Part shown: positions 34,192-43,502 of the stretch, piece by piece | Numbering within the stretch: the stretch's first letter is position 1 | Layout of the letters: each line of letters begins with the position of its first letter | DNA from: Ornithinimicrobium cerasi | GTDB lineage: Bacteria > Actinomycetota > Actinomycetes > Actinomycetales > Dermatophilaceae | Assembly: GCF_003702705.1 (NCBI RefSeq) | Contig: NZ_QZMN01000006.1 | Coordinates: 184,667-248,666, forward strand | DNA length: 64,000 nt | Direction: 5' to 3' | Made by a program: the position numbers and the translations under genes | The notes under the pieces: model-generated | Database searches by the model: none | What the model was told of the DNA's origin: nothing | What the model saw: the letters and a program-made list of their open reading frames with translations, nothing else

Positions 34192-35573
34192 CCACCGCCC
34201 GCCCCTCCACCGTGACCAGCCTGCACGTGCGCAGCGGGCGCCTCGTCGAGCTGGTGCTGGTCCTGTTCGCCATCGGCATCGTGGCGCTCGCCTACGTCAA
34301 CGTCGGCATAGCGACCCGGGACGCGCTGCCCACCGACGTCTGGTGGCACGTGGGCATCTTCGGGGCGTTCCCGCTGGCGCTGCACGGCGTGCTCCGCTGG
34401 CGGGCCCGGTATGCCGACCCGCTCCTCCTCCCGCTCGCGACCCTCCTCAACGGGCTGGGTCTGGTGATGATCCACCGGATCGACGTCGCCCGCGGCCTGG
34501 GGGCCACCGAGGGGGTCGCCTCCCGCCAGCTGATGTGGACCGGCCTCGCGGTCGCGATGGCCGCGGCGACGCTCGTCGTCGTCCGCGACCACCGGGTGCT
34601 GCGGCGCTACACCTTCACGGCGATGGCGGTCGGGTTCGTCCTGCTCCTGCTGCCGATGCTGCCCGTGGTGGGTCAGGAGATCAACGGCTCCCGGCTGTGG
34701 GTGCGGGTCGGCCCGCTCAGCCTGCAGCCCGGCGAGCTGGCCAAGATCGCGCTGACGATCTTCTTCGCCGGCTACCTGGTCAGCACCCGCGACGCCCTCT
34801 CCCTCGTGGGGCGGCGGTTCCTCGGGCTGCAGCTGCCCCGGGCCCGGGACCTCGGGCCGATCCTCGTGGCCTGGGGCCTGTCGGTGCTGATCCTCGTGCT
34901 GCAGCGCGACCTCGGCTCCTCCCTCCTCTTCTTCGGGCTGTTCGTCGCCGTCCTCTACGTCGCCACCGAGCGGACCAGCTGGATCGTCATCGGGATGGCC
35001 CTCTTCGTCGCCGGTGCCGTGCTCGCCTGGCAGCTCTTCGGCCACGTCCAGCAGCGGGTCACCCTCTGGCTCGACCCGTTCGCGGCCGGCCAGTCCGACC
35101 AGGTCGCCAAGGGGTTGATGGGTCTGGCGCACGGCGGCATCTTCGGCACCGGGCTGGGCGAGGGCTACCCGACGATCACCTACTTCCCGGCCAGCGACTA
35201 CATCGTCGCCAGCTTCGGCGAGGAGCTGGGCATGATCGGGCTGTTCGGGATCCTCGTCCTCTACGGCCTGCTCGTGGAACGCGGGCTGCGCACCGCGATC
35301 GGCGCCCGGGAGGGCTTCGGCAAGCTGCTCGCCGCGGGCATGTCCTTCACCGTCGCCCTCCAGGTCTTCGTCATCGTCGGCGGCATCACCCGCGTCATCC
35401 CGCTCACCGGTCTGACGACCCCCTTCCTGTCCTCCGGCGGCTCCTCGCTGCTGGCCAACTGGGTCATCGTCGCGCTCCTGCTGCGGATCAGCGACCACGC
35501 CCGCCGCCCCGTCTCCGAACGCCGCCAGGACCCGACCAAGGACCTGGCCCACCCCCGCGAGGTCGCTCGGTGA
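34188..35573 (+). CDS. rodA: SEDS-family peptidoglycan polymerase (FtsW/RodA)
   Basis: 461 aa, about ten to twelve membrane helices. Family signatures are GSRLWVRVGPLSLQPGELAKI, LQRDLGSSLLFFG, WLDPFAA and the C-terminal PLTGLTTPFLSSGGSSLLANW. It polymerises lipid II glycan strands together with the class B PBP encoded next. The GTG start overlaps the pstP stop (GTGA) and its own stop overlaps the pbpA start. RodA rather than FtsW is inferred from operon context. Confidence 0.94.
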   Translation: MTTARPSTVTSLHVRSGRLVELVLVLFAIGIVALAYVNVGIATRDALPTDVWWHVGIFGAFPLALHGVLRWRARYADPLLLPLATLLNGLGLVMIHRIDVARGLGATEGVASRQLMWTGLAVAMAAATLVVVRDHRVLRRYTFTAMAVGFVLLLLPMLPVVGQEINGSRLWVRVGPLSLQPGELAKIALTIFFAGYLVSTRDALSLVGRRFLGLQLPRARDLGPILVAWGLSVLILVLQRDLGSSLLFFGLFVAVLYVATERTSWIVIGMALFVAGAVLAWQLFGHVQQRVTLWLDPFAAGQSDQVAKGLMGLAHGGIFGTGLGEGYPTITYFPASDYIVASFGEELGMIGLFGILVLYGLLVERGLRTAIGAREGFGKLLAAGMSFTVALQVFVIVGGITRVIPLTGLTTPFLSSGGSSLLANWVIVALLLRISDHARRPVSERRQDPTKDLAHPREVAR

Positions 35574-37027
35574 ACACCCCGATCCGACGCCTCGCGGTGG
35601 TCGCCATGCTGATGTTCGCGGCCCTGCTGCTGTCCACGACCTGGATCCAGTTCGTCCAGGCCGAGGACCTGCGCGAGACCCCCGGCAACCGGCGCACGCT
35701 CATCGAGGGCTACAGCCGCGACCGGGGCGCGATCCTCGTCGACGGCACCGCGGTGGCCCGGTCCGAGCGCACCGACGACGAACTCGAGTGGATCCGCCGC
35801 TACGACCAGGCGACCCGCTACGCCCACGTCACCGGCTACTACTCCTTCACCTACGGGGCCGGTCTGGGCCTGGAGCGCGCCCGCAACGCCGTCCTGGCCG
35901 GCACCGACGACAGCCTCTTCTACCAACGGGTGACCGACCTGCTGACCGGCGAACCTCCCGCCGGGGCCAGCCTGGAGATCACCATCGACCCCGACGTGCA
36001 GGCCGCCGCGCAGCAGGCGCTCGGCGACCGCCGGGGTGCCGCCGTCGCCGTCGACCCCCGCACGGGGGCGATCCTGGCGATGGTGAGCAGCCCCTCCTTC
36101 GACCCCAACACCCTGTCCAGCCACCAGCTCGCCGCCGTCGACGAGGCGTTCGTCGCGCTGACCGAGGACCCGGCCAGGCCCCTCGTCAACCGCGCGCTGG
36201 CCGGTGACCTCTACCCTCCGGGATCCACCTACAAGCTCGTCGTCGCGGCCGCGGCCCTGGAGAGCGGGGACTTCCAGCCCGACAGCGAGCTCGAGGGCGG
36301 TCTGACCTACACCCTGCCCGGCACCACCACCGAGCTGCCCAACTTCGGCGGCGCGGCCTGCGACCCGCAGGACCGCCCCACCCTCGCCGAGTCGGTGCGG
36401 GTCTCGTGCAACACCTCCTTCGCCTGGCTGGCCGGAGAGCTGGGGGCCGACGCCCTGCGGGAGCAGTCGCAGGACTTCGGCTTCGACCAGGACCTGCAGG
36501 TCCCGATGACGGTCACCCCGTCGACCTACCCGGAGGCGCCCGACGACGCCCAGCTCGCGCTCACCGGCATCGGGCAGCACGAGGTGCGGGTGACGCCGCT
36601 GCAGGTGGCGATGATCTCGGCTGCCATCGCCAACGAGGGGGTCGTCATGGAGCCCTACCTCGTCCAGACGGTGCGCAACAGCGACCTGGAGGTCATCGAG
36701 GAGACCGGTCCCGGTCAGCTGTCCAGGGCCGTCTCCGGCTCGACCGCGACCGCGCTGCGGGACATGATGGTCAGCGCCGTGGAGAGCGGGTCCGGTCAGG
36801 CGGCGGCACTGCCCGGCGTGGCCGTGGCGGGCAAGACCGGCACCGCCGAGTTCGGCACCGAGGGTGCGGCGCACGGCTGGTTCACCGGGTTCGCGCCCGC
36901 GGACGACCCGCAGATCGCCCTCGCGGTGGTCGTGGAGTCGGCGACCGACGACTGGTCCGGCGAGACGGGCGGGGTGGTGGCGGCCCCGGTCGCCCGCGCG
37001 ATGTTCGAGGCAGGAGTGCAGCGATGA
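35570..37027 (+). CDS. pbpA: Class B penicillin-binding protein (PBPA)
   Basis: 485 aa. A single N-terminal anchor (about 8-28) is followed by a short dimerisation region and then a transpeptidase domain with all three motifs: S219-x-x-K222 in PGSTYKL, SCN at 279-281 and KTG at 422-424. It cross-links peptidoglycan outside the membrane and is the partner of the SEDS polymerase. It overlaps both neighbours by four bases. The length matches mycobacterial PbpA. Confidence 0.95.
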   Translation: MNTPIRRLAVVAMLMFAALLLSTTWIQFVQAEDLRETPGNRRTLIEGYSRDRGAILVDGTAVARSERTDDELEWIRRYDQATRYAHVTGYYSFTYGAGLGLERARNAVLAGTDDSLFYQRVTDLLTGEPPAGASLEITIDPDVQAAAQQALGDRRGAAVAVDPRTGAILAMVSSPSFDPNTLSSHQLAAVDEAFVALTEDPARPLVNRALAGDLYPPGSTYKLVVAAAALESGDFQPDSELEGGLTYTLPGTTTELPNFGGAACDPQDRPTLAESVRVSCNTSFAWLAGELGADALREQSQDFGFDQDLQVPMTVTPSTYPEAPDDAQLALTGIGQHEVRVTPLQVAMISAAIANEGVVMEPYLVQTVRNSDLEVIEETGPGQLSRAVSGSTATALRDMMVSAVESGSGQAAALPGVAVAGKTGTAEFGTEGAAHGWFTGFAPADDPQIALAVVVESATDDWSGETGGVVAAPVARAMFEAGVQR

Positions 37028-39090
37028 CCGAGGACCCGACCCGGGCCACGCCCCCGCCCCCGGCGGAGGAGCCCCGCCTCCTCGGGGGGCGCTACGAGGT
37101 GGGCGAGCTCATCGGGCGCGGCGGCATGGCCGACGTCCACCTCGGCCACGACCTGCGGCTCGGGCGCAGCGTCGCGATCAAGATCCTGCGCACCGACCTC
37201 GCCCGCGACTCCTCCTTCCTGGCCCGGTTCCGCCGTGAGGCCCAGGCGGCCGCAGGCCTGAGCCACCCCTCGATCGTCGGTGTCTTCGACTCCGGCGAGG
37301 AGCCGATGGTCGAGTCCGGCGGCGCCCCGCTCCACGTCCCCTACATCGTCATGGAGTACGTCGAGGGCCGCACCCTGCGCGAGCTGCTCAACGACACCCC
37401 GGGCGGCCGCCTCGCCCCGGACGAGGCCGCCCGCATCACCGCCGCGGTCCTCGCGGCCATGGACTACGCCCACGAGCGGGGTCTCGTCCACCGCGACATC
37501 AAGCCGGCCAACGTCATGGTGACCGCCGCCGGCGGCGTCAAGGTCATGGACTTCGGCATCGCCCGCGCCCTCGCCGACACCGCGGCGACGATGACCCAGA
37601 CCTCCGCCGTCATGGGCACCGCCCGCTACCTCTCCCCCGAGCAGGCCCAGGGCCTCGACGTCGACGGCCGGTCCGACCTCTACTCCGTCGGCTGCCTCCT
37701 CTACGAGCTCCTCACCGGTCGCACCCCGTTCCAGGGCGACCCGGTCTCGCTCGTCTACCAGCACCTGGGCGAGACGCCCAGGCCCCCCTCGACGCACGCC
37801 GCGCACCTGCCCGAGTCGCTCGACGCCGTCACCCTGCACGCGCTCGAGAAGCGTCCGGAGACCCGCTACCAGAGCGCCGCGGACTTCCGCGCCGACCTCA
37901 CCGCGATCCGCGCCGACGAGCCGGTCTCCGACGGGGCCCGTGCCAGCTACGTCGCCGTCATGGGCGCCGGGGCCGCAGCGGCCGCCCGCGCCGCCCGCGC
38001 GGGCGAGCCCACGGCGGCGGTGCCGCTGGGTGGACCGGGGTATGGCGCAGCCGACCCGGGCGGGTACGCGGACGAGGGGACCGGTCCGCTCCTCCTGCCC
38101 GGCCAGCAGCTGTCCGAGACCGGGCCGGCCGCCCGCGCGGTGCCACGCACGGCCTACGACGACGAGCGCTGGGAGCGCACCGACGAGCTGCCCGTGCGGG
38201 AGCGCCGGCACCGCGGTGCCGCGCTGCTGCTCGGGGCCCTCGCCCTGCTCGCCGTGGCAGGGGTCGCCTGGGTGCTGTGGCAGGTCCTGGGCACGGGGCC
38301 CGAGGAGCCGCCGCAGGTGGCGGTCCCGAGCACGGTGACCCTGTCCGAGGAGCGGGCCCGCGAGGTGCTGACGGCTGACGGCTTCGTGGTGCCCGAGCCG
38401 GCCACGGAGCGGACCAGCGACGCCGAGATCGGCACCGTCATCGAGCAGGACCCGCCGGGCGGCCTGGCCCCGCAGGGGTCGGAGGTGCGCCTCGTGGTCT
38501 CCTCCGGCCCGGACGCCATCGCCGTCCCCCGGTTGGCCGGGGTCGAGGAACAGGCGGCCCGGGACCAGCTCGAGCGGGAGGGCTTCACCAACGTCCGCGC
38601 CGAGGCGGAGGAGGTCGACGACCCCGACGTCGCGGAGGGGCTGGTCATCGGCACCGACCCCGAGGCGGGCCAGGAGGTCGCGCCGGACGCCGAGATCGTC
38701 CTGCGCGTCTCCAGCGGCCGGGTCGCGGTGCCCGACGTGGTCGGCGAGGACCGCGACGTGGCGGTGCGGCTGCTGAGCGAGGCCAGCCTGCGCTGGACCG
38801 TGGAGACCGTGCAGACCTGGGAGGCCGAGGCCGGCACGGTCACCGAGCAGTCCGTGGAGCCGGGCGAGGTCGTCGACCAGGAGACCGAGGTCACCATCGT
38901 CGTTGCCGAGACACCGCCGTCGACGGCCACCGTGACGGTGACCAACGAGCCCCCGCCCCCGCCGCCGGAGCCCACCCCCGAACCCACGACGGAGCCCACC
39001 CCGGAGCCGACGACGGAGCCGACCCCCGACCCGACGACAGGCCCGCCCACCGACACCGGGCCGACCACCGGCGCTCCGGGTGGACGTTAG
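37024..39090 (+). CDS. pknB: PASTA-domain Ser/Thr protein kinase (PknB)
   Basis: 688 aa. The kinase domain spans about 24-290, with ATP Lys K53, catalytic HRDIKPAN (D158), DFG at 177-179 and an activation loop rich in Thr (189-199). A disordered linker, a membrane helix (398-422) and three PASTA repeats (about 432-626) that bind muropeptides or lipid II follow. The C-terminal 50 residues are a PTPEPTTEPTPEP-type Pro/Thr tail, possibly wall-spanning or glycosylated. Mycobacteria have PknA before PknB; here only one kinase is encoded. Confidence 0.96.
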   Translation: MTEDPTRATPPPPAEEPRLLGGRYEVGELIGRGGMADVHLGHDLRLGRSVAIKILRTDLARDSSFLARFRREAQAAAGLSHPSIVGVFDSGEEPMVESGGAPLHVPYIVMEYVEGRTLRELLNDTPGGRLAPDEAARITAAVLAAMDYAHERGLVHRDIKPANVMVTAAGGVKVMDFGIARALADTAATMTQTSAVMGTARYLSPEQAQGLDVDGRSDLYSVGCLLYELLTGRTPFQGDPVSLVYQHLGETPRPPSTHAAHLPESLDAVTLHALEKRPETRYQSAADFRADLTAIRADEPVSDGARASYVAVMGAGAAAAARAARAGEPTAAVPLGGPGYGAADPGGYADEGTGPLLLPGQQLSETGPAARAVPRTAYDDERWERTDELPVRERRHRGAALLLGALALLAVAGVAWVLWQVLGTGPEEPPQVAVPSTVTLSEERAREVLTADGFVVPEPATERTSDAEIGTVIEQDPPGGLAPQGSEVRLVVSSGPDAIAVPRLAGVEEQAARDQLEREGFTNVRAEAEEVDDPDVAEGLVIGTDPEAGQEVAPDAEIVLRVSSGRVAVPDVVGEDRDVAVRLLSEASLRWTVETVQTWEAEAGTVTEQSVEPGEVVDQETEVTIVVAETPPSTATVTVTNEPPPPPPEPTPEPTTEPTPEPTTEPTPDPTTGPPTDTGPTTGAPGGR

Positions 39091-39097
39091 GGACCGG

Positions 39098-39907
39098 TCA
39101 GCCGCCGGGTGTGGGGTCCTCGCTCGGCACCGGCGTGTCCACGGCCGTGGCGAAGCGTGGCCGGACGCCGCCGGTGAACCCCGGCATCTCCACCCGCGGG
39201 ATGTCCTGGACGGCGTAGCCGAGGCCGATGGCGTCCGCCCAGGCCCGGTAGTTGGCGACCTCGGGGTCGGCGGTCAACGCGGCCTGCAGCAGCTCCGGGT
39301 CCCCCACCGCCGTGATCGTGTAGGGCGGCGAGTAGACCCGACCCTGGAGGTAGAGGGTGTTGCCCACGCACTGCACCGAGCTCGTGGCCACGATGCGCTG
39401 GTCCTGGACCATCATCGCCTCGGCGCCGCCGGCCCACAGCGCGTTGACGACGGCCTGCAGGTCCTGCTGGTGCACCACGACGTCGTCGGGGGAGTAGCCG
39501 TCGGGGAGGGTGTCGAGGGTGTAGCCGGCGTCGTCGAGGGTCACCTGCACGGCCGGTCCCGCCACCGGGGCGAGACCGACGGTGGGGGCGATGCGGTCCG
39601 CCCGCAGCGACGCCCGCCGCGCCTCGCCGTTCTCCACCTGCGCCTGCAGGTCCCCGACCTGCGTCCGCAGCTCCTCCGCCTCCTCGTTGAGCTCGCGCAC
39701 CTGCTGGTCGCGAGCGGTGATGAGGGTGACGAGGTCGCTGGCGCCGCTGGGGGTCGGCGCCGCGCGGGCCAGCGCCGCGCTGGTGCCGAAGAGCAGACCG
39801 GCGAGCGCGCACACCGCGGTGACACCGGCGGTCCGCGCCCGGGCCCGCCCGGCGGGGGAGGACACCGCCGTGCCCCTGCCGGTCCGGTCGCTGGGTGCGT
39901 CGCTCAT
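39098..39907 (-). CDS. DUF881 family protein
   Basis: 269 aa. One N-terminal membrane segment (about 30-50) is followed by a coiled coil (about 60-100, RDQQVRELNEEAEELRTQVGDLQ region) and a DUF881 domain (about 120-250). DUF881 proteins sit at the membrane near division genes in actinobacteria and Firmicutes; their function is unknown. The ATG at 39907 is preferred over upstream in-frame codons, which are antisense to crgA. It is convergent with pknB (7-bp gap) and divergent from crgA. Confidence 0.88.
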   Translation of the reverse strand: MSDAPSDRTGRGTAVSSPAGRARARTAGVTAVCALAGLLFGTSAALARAAPTPSGASDLVTLITARDQQVRELNEEAEELRTQVGDLQAQVENGEARRASLRADRIAPTVGLAPVAGPAVQVTLDDAGYTLDTLPDGYSPDDVVVHQQDLQAVVNALWAGGAEAMMVQDQRIVATSSVQCVGNTLYLQGRVYSPPYTITAVGDPELLQAALTADPEVANYRAWADAIGLGYAVQDIPRVEMPGFTGGVRPRFATAVDTPVPSEDPTPGG

Positions 39908-39964
39908 CCGCACCAGCGTATCCGCGTATCCTGACCGGACCACCCAGTTTCGAAGGAGACCGTC

Positions 39965-40228
39965 GTGCCCGAGTCCCGCGGCCGAGAGGGCGCCAGGGAG
40001 CGCGCCCGTCGCACCAGCGAGCTGCCCTCCCAGACCCAGAAGATCCAGACCAACCCGGCATGGTTCGTGCCGGTGATGTGCGCGCTGATGATCGTCGGGG
40101 TGCTCTGGGTCGCGACCTTCTACATCACGGCGGGCGCCTGGCCGATCGAGTCCATCCGCTACTGGAACCTCGGCATCGGCATGGGCCTCATCATGGCCGG
40201 GTTCGCGATGGCGACCCAGTGGCGCTGA
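39965..40228 (+). CDS. crgA: Cell division protein CrgA
   Basis: 87 aa. A basic N-terminus precedes two membrane helices (about 33-53 and 67-83) with the conserved NPAWFVPVMCALMIVG and YWNLGIGMGLIMAGF stretches. CrgA helps assemble the division machinery at the septum in actinobacteria. The GTG start has an AAGGAGA ribosome binding site. Confidence 0.94.
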   Translation: MPESRGREGARERARRTSELPSQTQKIQTNPAWFVPVMCALMIVGVLWVATFYITAGAWPIESIRYWNLGIGMGLIMAGFAMATQWR

Positions 40229-40235
40229 CCCCACG

Positions 40236-40300
40236 TCGTCCACAGGTTGTCCCCACCCTGGGGATAATCACACCCGTGTAACTCCACCGCCTGTGGACAA
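40236..40300. promoter_or_regulatory. Cluster of DnaA-box-like sites
   Basis: TCGTCCACA (40236-40244), TTGTCCCCA (40247-40255) and a perfect inverted TTGTCCACA (TGTGGACAA at 40292-40300) flank the least GC-rich stretch of this gap (GGATAATCACA). The spacer lies between convergent crgA and rhomboid genes, so a promoter role is unlikely; DnaA binding near the origin is a possibility. Confidence 0.5.
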
Positions 40301-40326
40301 CCTCCTTCGCGGAGGTCGTCCGGCCC

Positions 40327-41274
40327 TCACCCGGTGAACGGGGTGAAGGCGGACGGGCCGAGCACCTGGACCAGTCGCCATACCGCGACGGCTGCGAGGA
40401 GCAGGGCGAGCGCGCCCAGCGCGGGCCACATCCACCGCCGCCGCCGCGCGGCCTCCGCGGTCCGCCCGGGCGCGGAGGTGAGCGCCAGCAGACCGCCGAT
40501 GGCGGCGCCGGTGACCGCCCCCCCGATGTGGGCCTGCCAGGCGATGTTGCTCACGAAGAACGGGAGCGCCAGGTTGAGCCCGATCATCACCAGCAGCGGC
40601 GTGGGGGACTGGCCGGAGCGCAGCGACACGACGACGTGGAGCAGGAGCAGTCCGAAGATCGCGCCCGAGGCGCCGACCACCTGGACGAACCAGCCCGGGT
40701 CGGGCGGGGCGAGCAGCAGGACGCCCACGGAGCCGCCGACGGCGCACAGCAGGTAGATCACGAGGAACTTCACCGGTCCCAGCAGGCGCTCCAGGAGCGG
40801 TCCGAACGCGTACAGGATGTACATGTTGAACGCGATGTGCAGGAAGCTGCTGGGCGAGTGCACGAAGGCGCTGGTCAGGAACCGCCACGGCTCGGCGCCC
40901 GCCAGCACCCCGACGAACGACAGCTCGCGGGTCAGGGCCGGGGAGGCCAGCTGGCCGGCGAAGACGAGCACGCACAGCCCGAGCAGGGTCCAGGTCACGT
41001 AGGGCGTACCGCCCGTGGAGGCCACCGCCCCGAAGCGGGTGCGGGGGGTGGGCACCGTCCGCGCGCCCTCCTTCACGCAGTCGACGCACTGCACGCCCAC
41101 GGCCGCGGGCCGCTGGCAGTCCGGGCACACCGGCCGCTCGCACCGCTGGCAGCGGATGTAGGACACCCGGTCCGGGTGGCGGGGGCAGGTCGGGGCGGAG
41201 GAGGTATGCCGCCCCGACCCGTCCCCGCCGCCGTCCCCGGGGGCGGCGGGGGACGAGGAGGGTGGGGTGCTCAC
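40327..41274 (-). CDS. Rhomboid-family intramembrane serine protease
   Basis: 315 aa. An N-terminal zinc-binding B-box-like module (CPRHPD, CQRCERPVCPDC, CVDC, residues about 30-67) precedes a six-helix rhomboid domain. Its catalytic Ser lies in GASGAIFG and the His in WQAHIGG. The rhomboid cuts membrane-protein helices. Location next to the cyclophilin and cell-division genes is conserved in actinobacteria. The gene ends inside a short gap with DnaA-like sites. Confidence 0.92.
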   Translation of the reverse strand: MSTPPSSSPAAPGDGGGDGSGRHTSSAPTCPRHPDRVSYIRCQRCERPVCPDCQRPAAVGVQCVDCVKEGARTVPTPRTRFGAVASTGGTPYVTWTLLGLCVLVFAGQLASPALTRELSFVGVLAGAEPWRFLTSAFVHSPSSFLHIAFNMYILYAFGPLLERLLGPVKFLVIYLLCAVGGSVGVLLLAPPDPGWFVQVVGASGAIFGLLLLHVVVSLRSGQSPTPLLVMIGLNLALPFFVSNIAWQAHIGGAVTGAAIGGLLALTSAPGRTAEAARRRRWMWPALGALALLLAAVAVWRLVQVLGPSAFTPFTG

Positions 41275-41284
41275 GGGGAGGGGG

Positions 41285-41803
41285 TCAGCGCTCGACCGAG
41301 ACGCGCTCGATGACCACCGGGTCGACCGGCTTGTCGTTGCGGCCCGTCTTGACGGCGGCGATGGCGTCGACGACGTCGCGCGAGGTCTGGTCGCTCACCT
41401 CGCCGAAGATCGTGTGCTTGCCCTGGAGCCAGGTCGTCGCGTCGACGGTGATGAAGAACTGCGAGCCGTTGGTCCCCTTGCCCATGCGCTTGCCGGCGTT
41501 GGCCATCGCCAGCATGTAGGGCTGGGTGAAGCTCTTGTCCGGGCTGATCTCGTCGTCGAACGCGAACCCGGGCCCGCCGGTGCCCTCGCCCAGGGGGCAC
41601 CCGCCCTGGATCATGAACCCGGGGATGATGCGGTGGAAGGTGAGGCCGTCGTAGTAGGGCTGGGGGTTGGTCCGACCGGCGTCGTCCCGGTACTCCTTCT
41701 CCCCGGTGGCCAGGCCGACGAAGGTGTCGACCGTCTTCGGCGCGGCGTGCTCGAAGAGCGTGACAGCGATGTCGCCGTGGTTGGTGTGCAGCGTGACGTT
41801 CAT
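41285..41803 (-). CDS. ppiA: Peptidyl-prolyl cis-trans isomerase (cyclophilin)
   Basis: 172 aa, a single cyclophilin domain. Active-site motifs are FHRIIPGFMIQGG, NGSQFFIT and LQGKHTIFGEV. It speeds proline isomerisation in protein folding and is cytoplasmic, with no signal peptide. Its stop is 11 bp before the rhomboid start on the same strand, so the two are probably co-transcribed. Confidence 0.96.
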   Translation of the reverse strand: MNVTLHTNHGDIAVTLFEHAAPKTVDTFVGLATGEKEYRDDAGRTNPQPYYDGLTFHRIIPGFMIQGGCPLGEGTGGPGFAFDDEISPDKSFTQPYMLAMANAGKRMGKGTNGSQFFITVDATTWLQGKHTIFGEVSDQTSRDVVDAIAAVKTGRNDKPVDPVVIERVSVER

Positions 41804-41905
41804 GCGCCCCAGTCTCGCACGCGACCCGACGCGAACCCCCGTTGGTCAAGCGGCGGCGGGCAGGGCAGGATGGGAGTCAACCCCACAGAACAAGGAGGGA
41901 CATCC

Positions 41906-43324
41906 GTGTTCATCAAGACCGACGCCGAGCGCGCCAGCGCCCAGGCGAGCAAGGCCCGTCACGACGCCGCCGTGGCCGGCAGCAACGCCGCCACCGGTGC
42001 CCGCAACCTTGGTGCCGCCGTCCTGGCCACCCTGGCCGAGGCGACCGCACCCGCGGACGACAAGAGCGGCAAGCGGCACGCCCGCAAGGCCCGTGCCAAG
42101 GCGCTCAAGCTCGCCGGCAAGGACAAGCAGGCCCTCGAGAAGGCCGCGCAGAAGGCCGCCACCCACAGCCGCAAGGCCGCGGGCCACGGCCGCAAGGAGC
42201 TCGACAAGCGCGGCTCCGAGGCCGGCGGGGTCGTGGCCGCCCTGGCCGGGACCGCCGGTGCGCGCGCCAGCGCGAGCGCCGCCCGAGCCGCCGACGTGGC
42301 CCGCGAGCAGGGCCACCAGGCCGCCGAGGCGCTGCGTCAGCAGACGTCCCACGCGGCCGAGGTCATCAAGGAGCGTTCCGCCCCCGTCGGGGAGGCCGCC
42401 GCCGAGAAGGCCGGCCTGACCGCCGCGATGCTCGGGGCCCTCGCGGCCGCCGCGCGCGAGAAGGCCCAGGAGACCCGCGTGCGCGCCGCCGCCGGCGTCG
42501 ACCACGGGATCGACGTGGCCGTGCCGCGCGCCCAGGAGGGCGTCGCCGCCGTCGGCCCCCGGGTCGACCACCTGCGCGACGTCATCAACGACGAGCTGCT
42601 GCCCAAGATCCAGGCCATGCTCGGCGAGGTGCAGACCGGTAAGGACCGCGTGCTGGCCAAGGACGCCGCCGTGGTGGCCGCGACCCGCGGCCACCGCAAG
42701 GGCGGGGTGCTCATCACGCTCGGCGTCCTGGCGGCGCTGGGGGCCGGTGTCGCCTGGTACCTGTCCCAGCAGCAGCGCAGCACCGCGCGCGACCCCTGGG
42801 CCAGCACCTCCGACGAGGACCCCTGGGCGAGCCGCGCCCCGGTCGGCACCGAGGACGTGGCCGTGGTGGACGGCAGCGACGGCACGGCGGTGACCCCGGC
42901 GTTCGCGGCCGGCGGGACCTCCGGTCTGGCGACCGCCACGACAGCGGGCACGTCCGGCGGCTCCGACCTCACCACGTCGGTCCCCGCGACGGCGGACACC
43001 GGCAGCACGACGAGCACTGCCCACGAGAGCACGACCTACGAGAGGACGACCGACATGAGCGACACCGGCCCGGTCGACTCCGGCTCGACCAGCACCGGAG
43101 CCACCGGCGACGGCACCGGCGGCGAGTTCCCGCACATGCTCGAGTCCGAGGAGATCGACGACCTCGGGTCGACCGACCCGCTGACGACCGAGGAGCAGAC
43201 CCCCGGGGAGACCCCGGAGGACCTCGACCGTCACACCACCGACGACGGTCTCGCGGGCACCGGCACCGACGAGCGGACCGACCTCGCCGCGGACGACGCC
43301 CGCCGCGACGGCGACACCGTCTAA
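41906..43324 (+). CDS. Ala/Lys-rich coiled-coil membrane protein
   Basis: 472 aa. Residues 1 to about 255 are Ala-, Lys- and Arg-rich helices with coiled-coil pattern (AEALRQQTSHAAEVIKERSAP and similar). A single membrane helix (about 268-287) follows, then a long Thr/Ser/Gly/Asp-rich tail. A similar gene (DUF5324-type) sits beside cyclophilin and rhomboid genes in Streptomyces; the relationship is inferred from position and composition. The function is unknown. The GTG at 41906 has a strong AAGGAGGG site. Confidence 0.75.
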   Translation: MFIKTDAERASAQASKARHDAAVAGSNAATGARNLGAAVLATLAEATAPADDKSGKRHARKARAKALKLAGKDKQALEKAAQKAATHSRKAAGHGRKELDKRGSEAGGVVAALAGTAGARASASAARAADVAREQGHQAAEALRQQTSHAAEVIKERSAPVGEAAAEKAGLTAAMLGALAAAAREKAQETRVRAAAGVDHGIDVAVPRAQEGVAAVGPRVDHLRDVINDELLPKIQAMLGEVQTGKDRVLAKDAAVVAATRGHRKGGVLITLGVLAALGAGVAWYLSQQQRSTARDPWASTSDEDPWASRAPVGTEDVAVVDGSDGTAVTPAFAAGGTSGLATATTAGTSGGSDLTTSVPATADTGSTTSTAHESTTYERTTDMSDTGPVDSGSTSTGATGDGTGGEFPHMLESEEIDDLGSTDPLTTEEQTPGETPEDLDRHTTDDGLAGTGTDERTDLAADDARRDGDTV

Positions 43325-43351
43325 GACGCCCGCCCGCACCAGCCTGACCCC

Positions 43352-43383
43352 GAGGCGCCCCGACCACCAGGTCGGGGCGCCTC
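43352..43383 (+). terminator. Rho-independent-like terminator
   Basis: A 14-bp perfect stem (43352-43365 with 43370-43383, left arm GAGGCGCCCCGACC) has an ACCA loop. It lies 27 bp after the stop of the coiled-coil gene. Confidence 0.85.
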
Positions 43384-43502
43384 CGGCGTTCCGCCGCCGG
43401 ACCTCCTGCGTCACACCCGTTGCACGACACACCGGGGGAGAAGGGCGTCCTCGCACGTCAGCGCACCTACGCTGCAGCTAGCCAGGTCGAGGAGGTGTGC
43501 CC

